A DNA stretch of 64,000 bases. It comes from JAGXRK01 sp963804005 (lineage in GTDB: Bacteria; Bacteroidota; Ignavibacteria; Ignavibacteriales; Ignavibacteriaceae). Shown here in pieces: positions 27,175 to 35,537 of the stretch. The stretch spans positions 62,001 to 126,000 of the forward strand of contig CAWDOP010000008.1 in the NCBI GenBank assembly GCA_963804005.1, given 5' to 3'. The notes below the pieces were generated by a model. It searched no databases. It was not told the DNA's origin and saw only the letters and a program-made list of their open reading frames with translations. The position numbers and the translations under genes were made by a program. The first letter of the stretch is position 1. Every line of letters starts with the position of its first letter.

Positions 27175-29133
27175 TCACTTAAGTATGGCAAACTTTCCAA
27201 TGAAAGATTCTCCTTCTCGTCCCGGAACTTTTGATTCAACTCTGTACACATAAATCCCGGGGGCTACTTGCAGTAGCCATTTGCTTAATTGATAATCCAA
27301 TTTTTTTATACTGCCCCATGCTTCGGAACCACTACCGTCATCGTGTTCAATCTCTTGAACTAGAGCACCGACCATTGTATAGATTTTTATAGAACATTTT
27401 GAAGGAAGACCTATAAATTCTATTCTATATCTTTCACCCGTTCCCAACAGACCACTATGCTGTCTAAACGGATTTGGGACAACATATACGTTTTTAGGAA
27501 ATTCTTCGTTTGAACCGCGAATGGGATAAATGGGAAATCTGTTATTATTTACTTTACCACTTTCATTGCCTTCTAAATCATAGGTGGTCACACAATAGTA
27601 ATTGCCAACACCATAGGCTATATCCTCGTCGATATAATATACCTTTCCTTCTTCATCAAACTGCGAATTCTCTTTTGATATATCGGCAATCAATTTCCAG
27701 GGACCAATTGTATAGTAAGATGAACGGTATACTTTATAACCAGCAAAATCATTAAGCCCAAGAAGCGGATCTTGATAAGTTGATGGTACCTCGGGCCAGG
27801 ATATCTTGATTAATCCCGGTTCCGTTTTCATCGTTAAACTATTCTCACCATCCGTAACTGTCATTGGGGGATATGCAGATGGAACATAATTATTTTGATA
27901 AAACTCTTTAGCTTTTCGCACATTATCTAATAGTGCTTGTTTAGATTCTACTTCCAGAAGATCAATATTCTCCACACCACCCTCAACAATTTTTTCCCTA
28001 TCCATCTCACCAACCACTTCAGCAAAAACAAGAGTAATAGACTGATAAGCTGGAATGGAGTAAGGACCAGAGCTTACAAGATACTCCGGTTTTCTCTCAT
28101 ACTTGTTTCCACCTTCTCCGCCAGCCGCACGAGCATCATCCCACGATAATCTGGGTTGCTGATGTGTCATAACATCTCTTAATCTGTTTGGTCCAACAAC
28201 TTCCAACTGGTCTAATCGAAACATTTGATCTTCAAGAGGAGCCTCGGTTGTAAAATCACCACCTAAATGTTCTAATATATTGAGATAAACTTCTTTTCCT
28301 TCTGAATTCAGACAGATGGCCGTGAAGTAACCTGGTGCATCCAATTCATGTTCGCGGCTTCCTGCTTCATAAATATCTCTTGAATCACCTAGATCACCGC
28401 GTAAAGGACCAACTCCAAAATTAAATTCTATCAAGGATTCATCTTCCCATCGAAAACTTCGATGATCATAAAAATAGAATACTCCTTCTTCTTCATCCCA
28501 ACCATATTTCTCATCATAATCAGTCCTGGATCTTTCCGTCATCCTAATACCATATCGCAAACCAAAATACATTTCTTCCAATGCTGTCCAGTGGCTGTTG
28601 AAAATCGTTATCTCATGAATAATAAAATCACTATAACCGGGGAAACTCCAGACCATACTTTTATGCTTAATATCAACTATTAAATCATTTACATGTTGTC
28701 CGCCTGAAACTATTTCTTCTGCTTTTTCAGTCGGATCCGACAGATTGTAGTTTTTTATTCTAATAGCTTCTTCAGTGGGATAAACATATCTGCTCGAGGG
28801 TTTAAATCTCGTATTAATTGTATACGCTGCAGGGATAGAATTTCTTTGTCCGTAAATACAGAATCCTGTGGCTTCGGTATAATTAAGCGCATCGTATGCA
28901 CTTGTCCCTTTTGAATAACCCGGATAATTTATAGTAAAAAGTGGACTGCTAAAAAGATTATTGGGTTCACCATACTGGAAAGAGTTCCAGATAGTCTCCC
29001 ATAGTTTTCCTCTAGTTAAACTTTCATAGTTCCATGTGATCTGGGAATTCAGATTGGGTGTTGTGATCAAAAAGAAAATTATTATTAAAACTTTTTTAAG
29101 TCTTTTTTCAGATTGAACATTATATACAATCAT
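27175..29133 (-). CDS. Secreted partner protein of the TonB receptor (T9SS-like C-terminus)
   Basis: 652 residues with a signal peptide (KKVLIIIFFLITTPNLNSQ, preceded by a 13-residue basic N-region). The N-terminal ~400 residues are of a type I know only from TonB-receptor/PorV gene trios in Ignavibacteria-like genomes. A fibronectin-III-like module lies at about 440-540 (IKISWPEVPSTYQDP, FAGYKVYRSSYYTIGPW, YYCVTTYDLEGNESG), and a C-terminal sorting-like domain follows (VVPNPFRQHSG, IKIYTMVGALVQEIE, GIYVYRVES, GKFAILK). It is likely exported to the surface, where it could bind substrate in a role analogous to SusD, though it has no SusD fold signature. It lies 14 bases after the receptor gene. 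Confidence 0.8.
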   Translation of the reverse strand: MIVYNVQSEKRLKKVLIIIFFLITTPNLNSQITWNYESLTRGKLWETIWNSFQYGEPNNLFSSPLFTINYPGYSKGTSAYDALNYTEATGFCIYGQRNSIPAAYTINTRFKPSSRYVYPTEEAIRIKNYNLSDPTEKAEEIVSGGQHVNDLIVDIKHKSMVWSFPGYSDFIIHEITIFNSHWTALEEMYFGLRYGIRMTERSRTDYDEKYGWDEEEGVFYFYDHRSFRWEDESLIEFNFGVGPLRGDLGDSRDIYEAGSREHELDAPGYFTAICLNSEGKEVYLNILEHLGGDFTTEAPLEDQMFRLDQLEVVGPNRLRDVMTHQQPRLSWDDARAAGGEGGNKYERKPEYLVSSGPYSIPAYQSITLVFAEVVGEMDREKIVEGGVENIDLLEVESKQALLDNVRKAKEFYQNNYVPSAYPPMTVTDGENSLTMKTEPGLIKISWPEVPSTYQDPLLGLNDFAGYKVYRSSYYTIGPWKLIADISKENSQFDEEGKVYYIDEDIAYGVGNYYCVTTYDLEGNESGKVNNNRFPIYPIRGSNEEFPKNVYVVPNPFRQHSGLLGTGERYRIEFIGLPSKCSIKIYTMVGALVQEIEHDDGSGSEAWGSIKKLDYQLSKWLLQVAPGIYVYRVESKVPGREGESFIGKFAILK

Positions 29134-29147
29134 TTTATACCTATTAA

Positions 29148-32048
29148 TTAAATATCAAATTTTATTTGGAAGTAAACTTGTCTTGGAGGAACTTCATAAC
29201 TATACCACCTCCATTCATTCGGTTCATTGGAAAAACTGTGCTTCGGTAATCTTTCCTCTTCAGGGAGATCAGTTCTTTCATGCCATCTGACCAAATCATC
29301 ATCATATAATCTTCTTAAGAATTTGCTGTTCAGCAGATTATATATATCAACGCTAAATTCAGTTCTGACACCCAGAATCTGAAAAGCTTTTGCTACTTTA
29401 AGATTAAACTGATAATAGTTGAACCAGGTCATATTATTCGGTTCGGTCGATAAGTCTCCGGGGCTGTGGTATGTATATGGGTCTCCGCTGCGCCACCAGA
29501 AATAGAGATAGAGATAAAAATCACTCAGTGGTTTAAATCCCATTATCTCGGGGCCATAATCAAGCGGAAAATTAAGAGTTGCCCAAGATTTTATTTTATG
29601 ATAGCTACTCCAAGCTCCCTTGCCATATCTGAGTCCTTTTGGAACATCTTCTCTGTCGGCCCCGGGTTCATATAATCTTGAATACCCAACCACACCATCC
29701 CATGCCCAGAAAATATCGTAACTAATACCAAAATTAAACGGCATATTAAATCTTGATTCAAGTTTACTCTCAATACCCCTAATGTCGTAATATCCGCCAT
29801 TAAAAATCATTAGTGGTTTGTTAGAATAATGAGTTGCTGGATAAACACCGGTTATAGCACTGAAATTAGTGACTCCGGTAGCATCCTTATAGTAACCGGT
29901 AACATCAAGTAAAAGATTGCCATTAATATTATAATCGATACCGACTTCATACTGAATTGTTTTTTCATAAGATAATTCAGGATTACCATAGTACCCATGC
30001 CATTCTTCCATGTAAGTAATCTGATCTCCGTATTGGTCCAATGCCGCGCTGTCATCTTCTGTATAACTAACGGTAGGAAAACCAAACATTTTACTCCAGG
30101 ATGGTCTCTGATAAAAGTGGCCGTAGACAAAATGCAAAACAGCATTCTCGCTTATTGGATGAGAGATCCCTAATCTAGGAGAGATTGCATATTTTAATTT
30201 GGTTTTGGTAAGTGGAGGATTGCCAGGAAAACCATATGGTTCATCGGGATCATGTCCTTCTGTATCTGTCTGAAAAGCTAATGGATCGAACATATTGGAG
30301 GGTGCGCTACGGTTTTGATTAAAAAAGTCGAGTCTAACGCCGGCATTCACAACCAAACCAGGATATTCCATTTTATCCTGAATATAAAATGAACCCTCAT
30401 ATGGACGACCGTCAAATTGATTAACAAAATTTTCCACTCCCCCACCCTTATATTCGATCATAAAATGTTTTTGATAAAAATCATAATAAGTGAAATTTAA
30501 TCCTGTTTTTATTAGATGATTCATAGTAACCTGACTAGTTAGAGCAGAGGTCAAAGAATATACTTCGCTCTTTGTAATATCATATGCATGCATATAACCC
30601 TGATCAAGATAACGCACCATTTTCATAACATCATCTTTTAACGCATAGAGAGAATCGGGAACAATTCCATATCGGTCGGATCTATCCATGTCGTCGCCCA
30701 AATAACTTAAGGAAATCTCGTAAAAGGTTTTATTTGACAGTAAGTGTGTCAATTGTGTAGATAGTTGTGTCCATTTTCTTTTTTCAGGCCATTGAAAGAG
30801 AAATGCACCCATTATTGCATATTTCTCTCTCATATAAGGATCGTCGACTTGCATTTGAGAGTACCAAAGCGCTTCTTGCGCTGACTCTGTTGAGTTGAAA
30901 TTTGTGGCTAATTTTTCAGCACTTTCCCACCCGCCGTGAATCCCATTAATTTTTAATGTTAGCTGAGGACTAAACTTGTACTTTAGATATCCTTGTATGT
31001 TGTATTCAGGATTGTAGGGAAGGGGTTGAGGATAAATACTAACATTTCGGACATACCTGCCCGAAATCAAAAAACTGAGATTATCTGTTATCGGCCCATA
31101 CAAAGTTCCTTCGTTTTCAAATTCTATTCTCTTACTGTAATCAGCCAGCGTATCACTCGGAGTAATTTGTGCTTGCCATCTCGATAGTAACTCACCTGGC
31201 TCTTCACCATAAAATGTACTGTTGGGGTCCTGTGATTGAATTGTCCAATAATCAAGATTAAAATGCGCCCAGTCATAATTTTCTTTGCTGAACATATCTC
31301 GTCCAAAATGATAAACTCCGGGAGGCCTCATTCGAGCAATAAAAGATCCATGTATTTTGTTTACATCTTCTTTTGTAGTAACGTCAATAATTGCGGATCT
31401 CGCATTACCGTATTCAGCATTATACCCTCCAGTTAAAACAGCTATTTCCTGAATAGTCGATGTATTTAATCCAGTGTAATTATCTGAAAAAAGTCCGCTG
31501 TTAAGACTAACATTATCTAGCCTATAAAGTACTTCAACCTGAGTTGATCCTCTGAAATAACCCTGAAAAATTCCAGTTTGAGTTTCCAGAGCTTCCGGTA
31601 TGGTTCTGACAAAAGATCTGGCAAGCAAATCAGAATCGATTATTTGTTCGCTGCTTGTTAAATCTTTTACTACAATAGGTCTTTGAGCTGTGACTATCAA
31701 TTCTTCCTGTTCATATGTTTCAACAGCGAGTTCAAAATCCACTTGAATTGTTCTGTTAGTTATAACCCTGACATTTGTTTTAGTGATGGTGTTATAACCA
31801 ATATAAGAAACTCTTATAGAATAGTCTCCCGGATTAACATTAATCAGCAAATAGTAACCATTCTGATCTGTCGATGTTCCTACAGATAATTCCATAATCA
31901 TCACATTAGCTCCGATTAAAGGCTCTCCTGTCTCTTTGTCAACAACTCTTCCGGTTATTTTCCCTGCCGCGAAGGAACATACAGATAGTATGCTAAACAG
32001 AAATAGAAAAAATGTTGAGATTAAAAACCTTTTTATTATCTGCTCCAT
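29148..32048 (-). CDS. TonB-dependent outer-membrane receptor with carboxypeptidase-regulatory-like domain
   Basis: 966 residues. Signal peptide to about residue 28, then a CarboxypepD_reg-like beta domain (GKITGRVVDKETGEPLIGAN, TDQNGYYLLINVNPGDYSIRVSYIGY), then a plug (EELIVTAQRPIVV, SFVRTIPEALETQTGIF, LTGGYNAEYGNARSAIIDVTT) and a barrel of about 22 strands ending VYFQIKFDI. The family uses TonB energy to bring large or scarce solutes across the outer membrane. It is the second gene of the operon, 26 bases after lacI, so its expression should follow the LacI inducer. It lacks the SusC-type N-terminal extension; its substrate is inferred only from the operon. Confidence 0.92.
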   Translation of the reverse strand: MEQIIKRFLISTFFLFLFSILSVCSFAAGKITGRVVDKETGEPLIGANVMIMELSVGTSTDQNGYYLLINVNPGDYSIRVSYIGYNTITKTNVRVITNRTIQVDFELAVETYEQEELIVTAQRPIVVKDLTSSEQIIDSDLLARSFVRTIPEALETQTGIFQGYFRGSTQVEVLYRLDNVSLNSGLFSDNYTGLNTSTIQEIAVLTGGYNAEYGNARSAIIDVTTKEDVNKIHGSFIARMRPPGVYHFGRDMFSKENYDWAHFNLDYWTIQSQDPNSTFYGEEPGELLSRWQAQITPSDTLADYSKRIEFENEGTLYGPITDNLSFLISGRYVRNVSIYPQPLPYNPEYNIQGYLKYKFSPQLTLKINGIHGGWESAEKLATNFNSTESAQEALWYSQMQVDDPYMREKYAIMGAFLFQWPEKRKWTQLSTQLTHLLSNKTFYEISLSYLGDDMDRSDRYGIVPDSLYALKDDVMKMVRYLDQGYMHAYDITKSEVYSLTSALTSQVTMNHLIKTGLNFTYYDFYQKHFMIEYKGGGVENFVNQFDGRPYEGSFYIQDKMEYPGLVVNAGVRLDFFNQNRSAPSNMFDPLAFQTDTEGHDPDEPYGFPGNPPLTKTKLKYAISPRLGISHPISENAVLHFVYGHFYQRPSWSKMFGFPTVSYTEDDSAALDQYGDQITYMEEWHGYYGNPELSYEKTIQYEVGIDYNINGNLLLDVTGYYKDATGVTNFSAITGVYPATHYSNKPLMIFNGGYYDIRGIESKLESRFNMPFNFGISYDIFWAWDGVVGYSRLYEPGADREDVPKGLRYGKGAWSSYHKIKSWATLNFPLDYGPEIMGFKPLSDFYLYLYFWWRSGDPYTYHSPGDLSTEPNNMTWFNYYQFNLKVAKAFQILGVRTEFSVDIYNLLNSKFLRRLYDDDLVRWHERTDLPEEERLPKHSFSNEPNEWRWYSYEVPPRQVYFQIKFDI

Positions 32049-32074
32049 AAATCTCTCACTTTATATAATGGATT

Positions 32075-33100
32075 TTAATAAATTCTTTTTACTGACTTAC
32101 GTAAAATCAATTTAGTCGGAAGAAATATTCCGTTGGATTCAACTAATCTTTTTGAATCGATACTATCGATTAAAAGTTTTGTTGCTATGTAACCTATTTC
32201 CGAGCTTTGTTGGGTAACAGATGTCATAGGAGTAGCTAATAGACTCGAATATGGTTGATCATCAAATGAAATTATAGAAATATCATCCGGAACATTCAAC
32301 CCCTCTTCCTTCAGGGCTCTTAAAGCTCCTAATGAAATAAGATTGCTTATTGCAAAAATTGCAGTTGGTCTATCATTTCTTTTCAATAAAATTTTAGTCT
32401 CGATGTATCCGTTTTCTTCACCGAAGCTATCACCAACTATTAAGCTGTCATCGACAGGCAAATTATTTTTTCTAAATGCATCTCTATAACCTCTGACTCT
32501 GTCAATGTTCGGCATAGTATTTATTAATCCCTGAATACATGCAATCTTTTTATGACCACTTTCGATTAAATAATTAACTGCTTCAAAAGCGCCATTGAAA
32601 TTATCTGATGTAACAAAGGGAATATTAAGATCTGGGAAGTATCTATCTATCAGTACGATAGGAATGTTTTTTTGATGAACCTCAAGTATATTCTTAACAT
32701 CCTGACCAACGGGAGAAATAATTAATCCGTCAACTTTTCTTTGTATTATTGATTTTAAAATTTGTTTTTCAATCTCGGTACTTTCCTCGCTATCGCTCAG
32801 CAATACGGAATAACCAAACTTTCTTGCAGATCTTTCAACACTTTGTGCAATGCTCGAAAAGAACGGATTAGAAATGTCAGGGATGATGTAACCAATTGTA
32901 TGGGTTTTTTTTAATCTCAAACCTCTGGCAATTTGGTTGGGAGTGTAATTGAGATTCTTTGCCGTCTGAAAGATGAGGTCTTGAGTCTTCTTGCTAATTC
33001 TGAATTTATCGGATTTACCATTTAACACTCTGGAGATAGTAGAAACAGACACACCTAATTCTTTTGAAATGCTTTCTAAGGTAGTATTTGGTTTGTCCAT
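32075..33100 (-). CDS. LacI-family transcriptional regulator of the catabolic operon
   Basis: 341 residues. The N-terminal LacI helix-turn-helix is TLESISKELGVSVSTISRVL, with hinge helix NQIARGLRL. The C-terminal part is a periplasmic-binding-protein-like sensor (HTIGYIIPDISNPFFSSIAQ, GLIISPVG, VLIDRYFPDLNIPFVTSDN, CIQGL). The ATG has an AAGGAA SD. It is the first gene of the operon, and an operator-like palindrome with central CG lies 17-32 bases before its start, overlapping the transcription start. It is thus expected to repress itself and all genes downstream until a sugar ligand binds. Confidence 0.93.
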   Translation of the reverse strand: MDKPNTTLESISKELGVSVSTISRVLNGKSDKFRISKKTQDLIFQTAKNLNYTPNQIARGLRLKKTHTIGYIIPDISNPFFSSIAQSVERSARKFGYSVLLSDSEESTEIEKQILKSIIQRKVDGLIISPVGQDVKNILEVHQKNIPIVLIDRYFPDLNIPFVTSDNFNGAFEAVNYLIESGHKKIACIQGLINTMPNIDRVRGYRDAFRKNNLPVDDSLIVGDSFGEENGYIETKILLKRNDRPTAIFAISNLISLGALRALKEEGLNVPDDISIISFDDQPYSSLLATPMTSVTQQSSEIGYIATKLLIDSIDSKRLVESNGIFLPTKLILRKSVKRIY

Positions 33101-33116
33101 CTAAATTCCTTCATTA

Positions 33117-33132
33117 GCACAATCGTTTGTGC
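33117..33132 (-). promoter_or_regulatory. LacI-type operator
   Basis: GCACAATCGTTTGTGC, a 16-base palindrome with one mismatch and the central CG typical of LacI-family operators. It begins one base after the -10 element of the promoter at 33134-33162, so a bound repressor would block initiation. I saw no second copy elsewhere in the window. Confidence 0.75.
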
Positions 33133-33133
33133 A

Positions 33134-33162
33134 ATAATAATAAAATTGTAATGGCTTGTCAA
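33134..33162 (-). promoter_or_regulatory. Promoter of the lacI-headed operon
   Basis: On the - strand: TTGACA (33157-33162), a 17-base spacer, and TATTAT (33134-33139). This is a near-consensus sigma-70-like promoter reading into lacI and the 20-kb operon. Confidence 0.7.
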
Positions 33163-33414
33163 TAACTACAGCGAAAAATTTTATTTTATAGTTTCTGTGA
33201 ATTTTTGAGTTATTTAGACAAAATCTATCTTAATGTTTGTAAAGTCAGTTCAATCAAATAATTAGCTCGGACTATAATAATCCTTTTTAACGGGATTGAG
33301 GCAAAGGTTTGTGCTTAAATTAAAGATTTTCACTCTCAAAGGTTTTACTTATTCATCATTTTGAAATATCTTTCTATATAATGACTCAGTCTCACAACAT
33401 CAAAGGACAAACAA

Positions 33415-33543
33415 ATGCAAAACAAAATAATCTATAAAAAACTACTTGAGATAGAACCGTTTGAAAGAAAGCTGAAGAATGAAGAAACAGGCAAACGGGT
33501 ATACGATATTATTGAAAAACCCCCTTTACTTTTCTTGATTTAG
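33415..33543 (+). CDS. Short ORF, possibly truncated HsdR-N-like fragment
   Basis: A 42-codon ORF with a good SD (AAAGGA, 8 bases before the ATG) and a TATAAT at 33377-33382. Its sequence (YKKLLEIEPFERKLKNEE, GKRVYDIIEKP) faintly recalls the N-terminus of the HsdR-N-like proteins common in Bacteroidetes-type genomes. Those continue well beyond 100 residues; here a stop follows at once. It is either a remnant or a spurious small ORF. The remaining bases between lacI and the tRNA (33163-33611) hold nothing else I recognise. Confidence 0.3.
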   Translation: MQNKIIYKKLLEIEPFERKLKNEETGKRVYDIIEKPPLLFLI

Positions 33544-33611
33544 AAAAGTAATGTACGTCCCCTGTCATATAATTAACTTAGTTACTCTTCCCTATCCAAA
33601 ATAAACTTTTA

Positions 33612-33648
33612 AAACAGAAAATCCCGATTGTTTTCACAATCAGGATTT
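33612..33648 (-). terminator. Terminator of the initiator tRNA gene
   Basis: AAATCCCGATTG (33619-33630) pairs with CAATCAGGATTT (33637-33648) with one mismatch around a 6-base loop. On the - strand it is followed by TTTTCTGTTTT. It lies just 3' of the tRNA at 33664. Confidence 0.75.
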
Positions 33649-33663
33649 CTTCTGTAGTTATTG

Positions 33664-33736
<73 letters not shown>

Positions 33737-33832
33737 ATGTAATTCCTAAATTATTAAAATTTTGGAGGCCAAATATAGCCATTCCATACAGGTAAGTCAA
33801 CAACATTGCATTAGGCAATATTCGCCCAAAAT

Positions 33833-34102
33833 CTATCTATCGGTATTATTGAAACTTGAAGCAACTCCATCAATTGCCTGCGAACGCACGTGAATTTCAT
33901 TCAGTTTTTGAATAAGACGAAGAATGATTTTTCGCTTTTCTTCAACCAGTTCATTCATAAAAGTGCTGACATCCGGCATATTGCATTCATCCAGAATACT
34001 TTCATAGAATCTAACCATGGCTGTTTCCCTGCGAAGCGCTTCATTAAGAGTAGCGCAGGTGTTTTTACAAGCGTGCTCACAATTTACGTCTTTTTCTGTC
34101 AT
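33833..34102 (-). CDS. Small Cys-containing helical protein linked to 2-oxoacid oxidoreductase genes
   Basis: 89 residues with a strong SD (GAGGGAAACC before the ATG). The sequence is helical and charged, with Cys at 8, 12, 16 and 40 (DVNCEHACKNTCATLNEALRR, ILDECNMPD) and a long C-terminal helix (EEKRKIILRLIQKLNEI). No known family is recognised. It follows the gamma-subunit gene by 50 bases in the same direction and is probably the last gene of that operon. It could be a ferritin-like or redox accessory factor; that is a guess. Confidence 0.6.
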   Translation of the reverse strand: MTEKDVNCEHACKNTCATLNEALRRETAMVRFYESILDECNMPDVSTFMNELVEEKRKIILRLIQKLNEIHVRSQAIDGVASSFNNTDR

Positions 34103-34152
34103 GGTTTCCCTCAGTACTTATTAGTTACTGATTTATGCTGAAACATTTCTGC

Positions 34153-34716
34153 CTATCGGCAGACAGGCTCAGCAAGTTTAGCTAATTCTTTACCTCGCAC
34201 TAACGCCTTTTCATTGAAAGGAATCAGATTGTGTCTTCTTGGAGGTAGTGCTTTTTTAAGGGCATCAACTATTGTTTCAATCTTTAATAACGGACGCTTT
34301 TCAAGAAATGCACCTGCCATTACCATATTGGCAACCTGCTTTGCCTGGAGCTTTTCCGCTTCTTCATTTGCTGCAATACATAAAATATCAATGTCTGTTC
34401 TTGTCGGTGGATGAATTACCGTTGATTGTTCGTAAATGAGCAAGCCTCCCGGTTTAACAGCCTTTTCAAACTTATCCACAGAAGGTTGATTAAGAAGAAC
34501 TGCTGTATCGAACTTTGTAACAATCGGTGAACTGATTCTTGAATCGGAAACTATAACTATACAATTTGCAGTTCCACCTCTCATTTCAGGTCCGTATGAC
34601 GGCATCCAGCTTACTTCTTTACCTTCTATCAAACCTGCATAAGCAATTAACTTTCCTAACGAAAGCACGCCTTGTCCGCCGAATCCGGCAAAAATCATTT
34701 CATGTTCTTTTGTCAT
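34153..34716 (-). CDS. 2-oxoacid:ferredoxin oxidoreductase, gamma subunit
   Basis: 187 residues. The gamma domain signature is FAGFGGQGVLSLGKLIAYAGL and SWMPSYGPEMRGGTANCIVIVSD, which in this family contacts CoA. The complex oxidatively decarboxylates a 2-oxoacid (2-oxoglutarate or branched-chain) to acyl-CoA and reduces ferredoxin, or runs in reverse. SD AAAGGAATT. The operon order is delta-alpha-beta-gamma. The substrate preference cannot be decided from the sequence alone. Confidence 0.9.
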   Translation of the reverse strand: MTKEHEMIFAGFGGQGVLSLGKLIAYAGLIEGKEVSWMPSYGPEMRGGTANCIVIVSDSRISSPIVTKFDTAVLLNQPSVDKFEKAVKPGGLLIYEQSTVIHPPTRTDIDILCIAANEEAEKLQAKQVANMVMAGAFLEKRPLLKIETIVDALKKALPPRRHNLIPFNEKALVRGKELAKLAEPVCR

Positions 34717-34746
34717 TTATAAATTCCTTTATCTTAAAACTCAGAA

Positions 34747-35526
34747 TTACTTTTGTGGAACTTTCAGATCGCCAAGAGGATACATTGGAATCATTTTTTC
34801 CTCAAGATATTTTATTGTTTCAACCGGTGTCATCTTCCAGCCGGAAGGACAGTTTGTAACAACTTCTACAAAACAAGTTCCTTTTTTCTGTTTTTGATAT
34901 TCAAAAGATTTGATTAAAGCTTTTTTCAGTTTTCTTACACCATTAGGATTATGAACAGCTTGTCTGGTTACATAATAAGCACCTGGAAGCAGAACCAACA
35001 GATCGGCAATTTTAATCGGGTTACCTATCATTGCAACATCTCTTCCATATGGTGATGTTGATGTTACTTGTCCGGGCAAAGAAGTAGGAGCCATTTGCCC
35101 GCCAGTCATTCCATAAATTCCGTTATTAATAAACACCATTAAAATATTTTCACCGCGATTTACAGTGTGAATAGTCTCAGCAGTACCAATTGCGGCAAGA
35201 TCGCCATCTCCTTGATATGAGAAAACATATTTATCGGGAAGTACTCTTTTAATTCCTGTTGCAACCGCACTTGCTCTTCCGTGAGCAGCTTCCTGCATAT
35301 CTATATTCATGTATTTATAAGCAAATACGGAACAGCCTACCGGTGCCACGCCTATTATATCTTCCTGTATGCCAAGTTCTTCAATAACTTCCATAAGGAC
35401 TCTGTGTACAACGCTATGCCCGCAGCCCGGACAGTAGTGAAACGGAAGGTCTGTTAATGTCTTCGGTTTACAATAAACCTGTTCGAGTTCTATTTCTTCT
35501 GAGTCTAACAATAATTTTTCGTTCAT
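34747..35526 (-). CDS. 2-oxoacid:ferredoxin oxidoreductase, beta subunit (thiamine pyrophosphate-binding)
   Basis: 259 residues. FHYCPGCGHSVVHRVL is the conserved start of the beta subunit. The TPP/Mg motif is GDGDLAAIGTAETIHTVNRGENILMVFINNGIYGMTGGQMAPTS split over two strands (GDGD....N). It holds the cofactor that attacks the 2-oxoacid. It is preceded by GTAGGAGAAAATGAA and lies 11 bases from the alpha-subunit gene. Confidence 0.92.
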   Translation of the reverse strand: MNEKLLLDSEEIELEQVYCKPKTLTDLPFHYCPGCGHSVVHRVLMEVIEELGIQEDIIGVAPVGCSVFAYKYMNIDMQEAAHGRASAVATGIKRVLPDKYVFSYQGDGDLAAIGTAETIHTVNRGENILMVFINNGIYGMTGGQMAPTSLPGQVTSTSPYGRDVAMIGNPIKIADLLVLLPGAYYVTRQAVHNPNGVRKLKKALIKSFEYQKQKKGTCFVEVVTNCPSGWKMTPVETIKYLEEKMIPMYPLGDLKVPQK

Positions 35527-35537
35527 TTCATTTTCTC

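Noticed and set aside
27175..29133. SusD homologue
   Set aside because: It takes the SusD position, but the sequence shows Fn3-like and sorting domains and no SusD TPR pattern.
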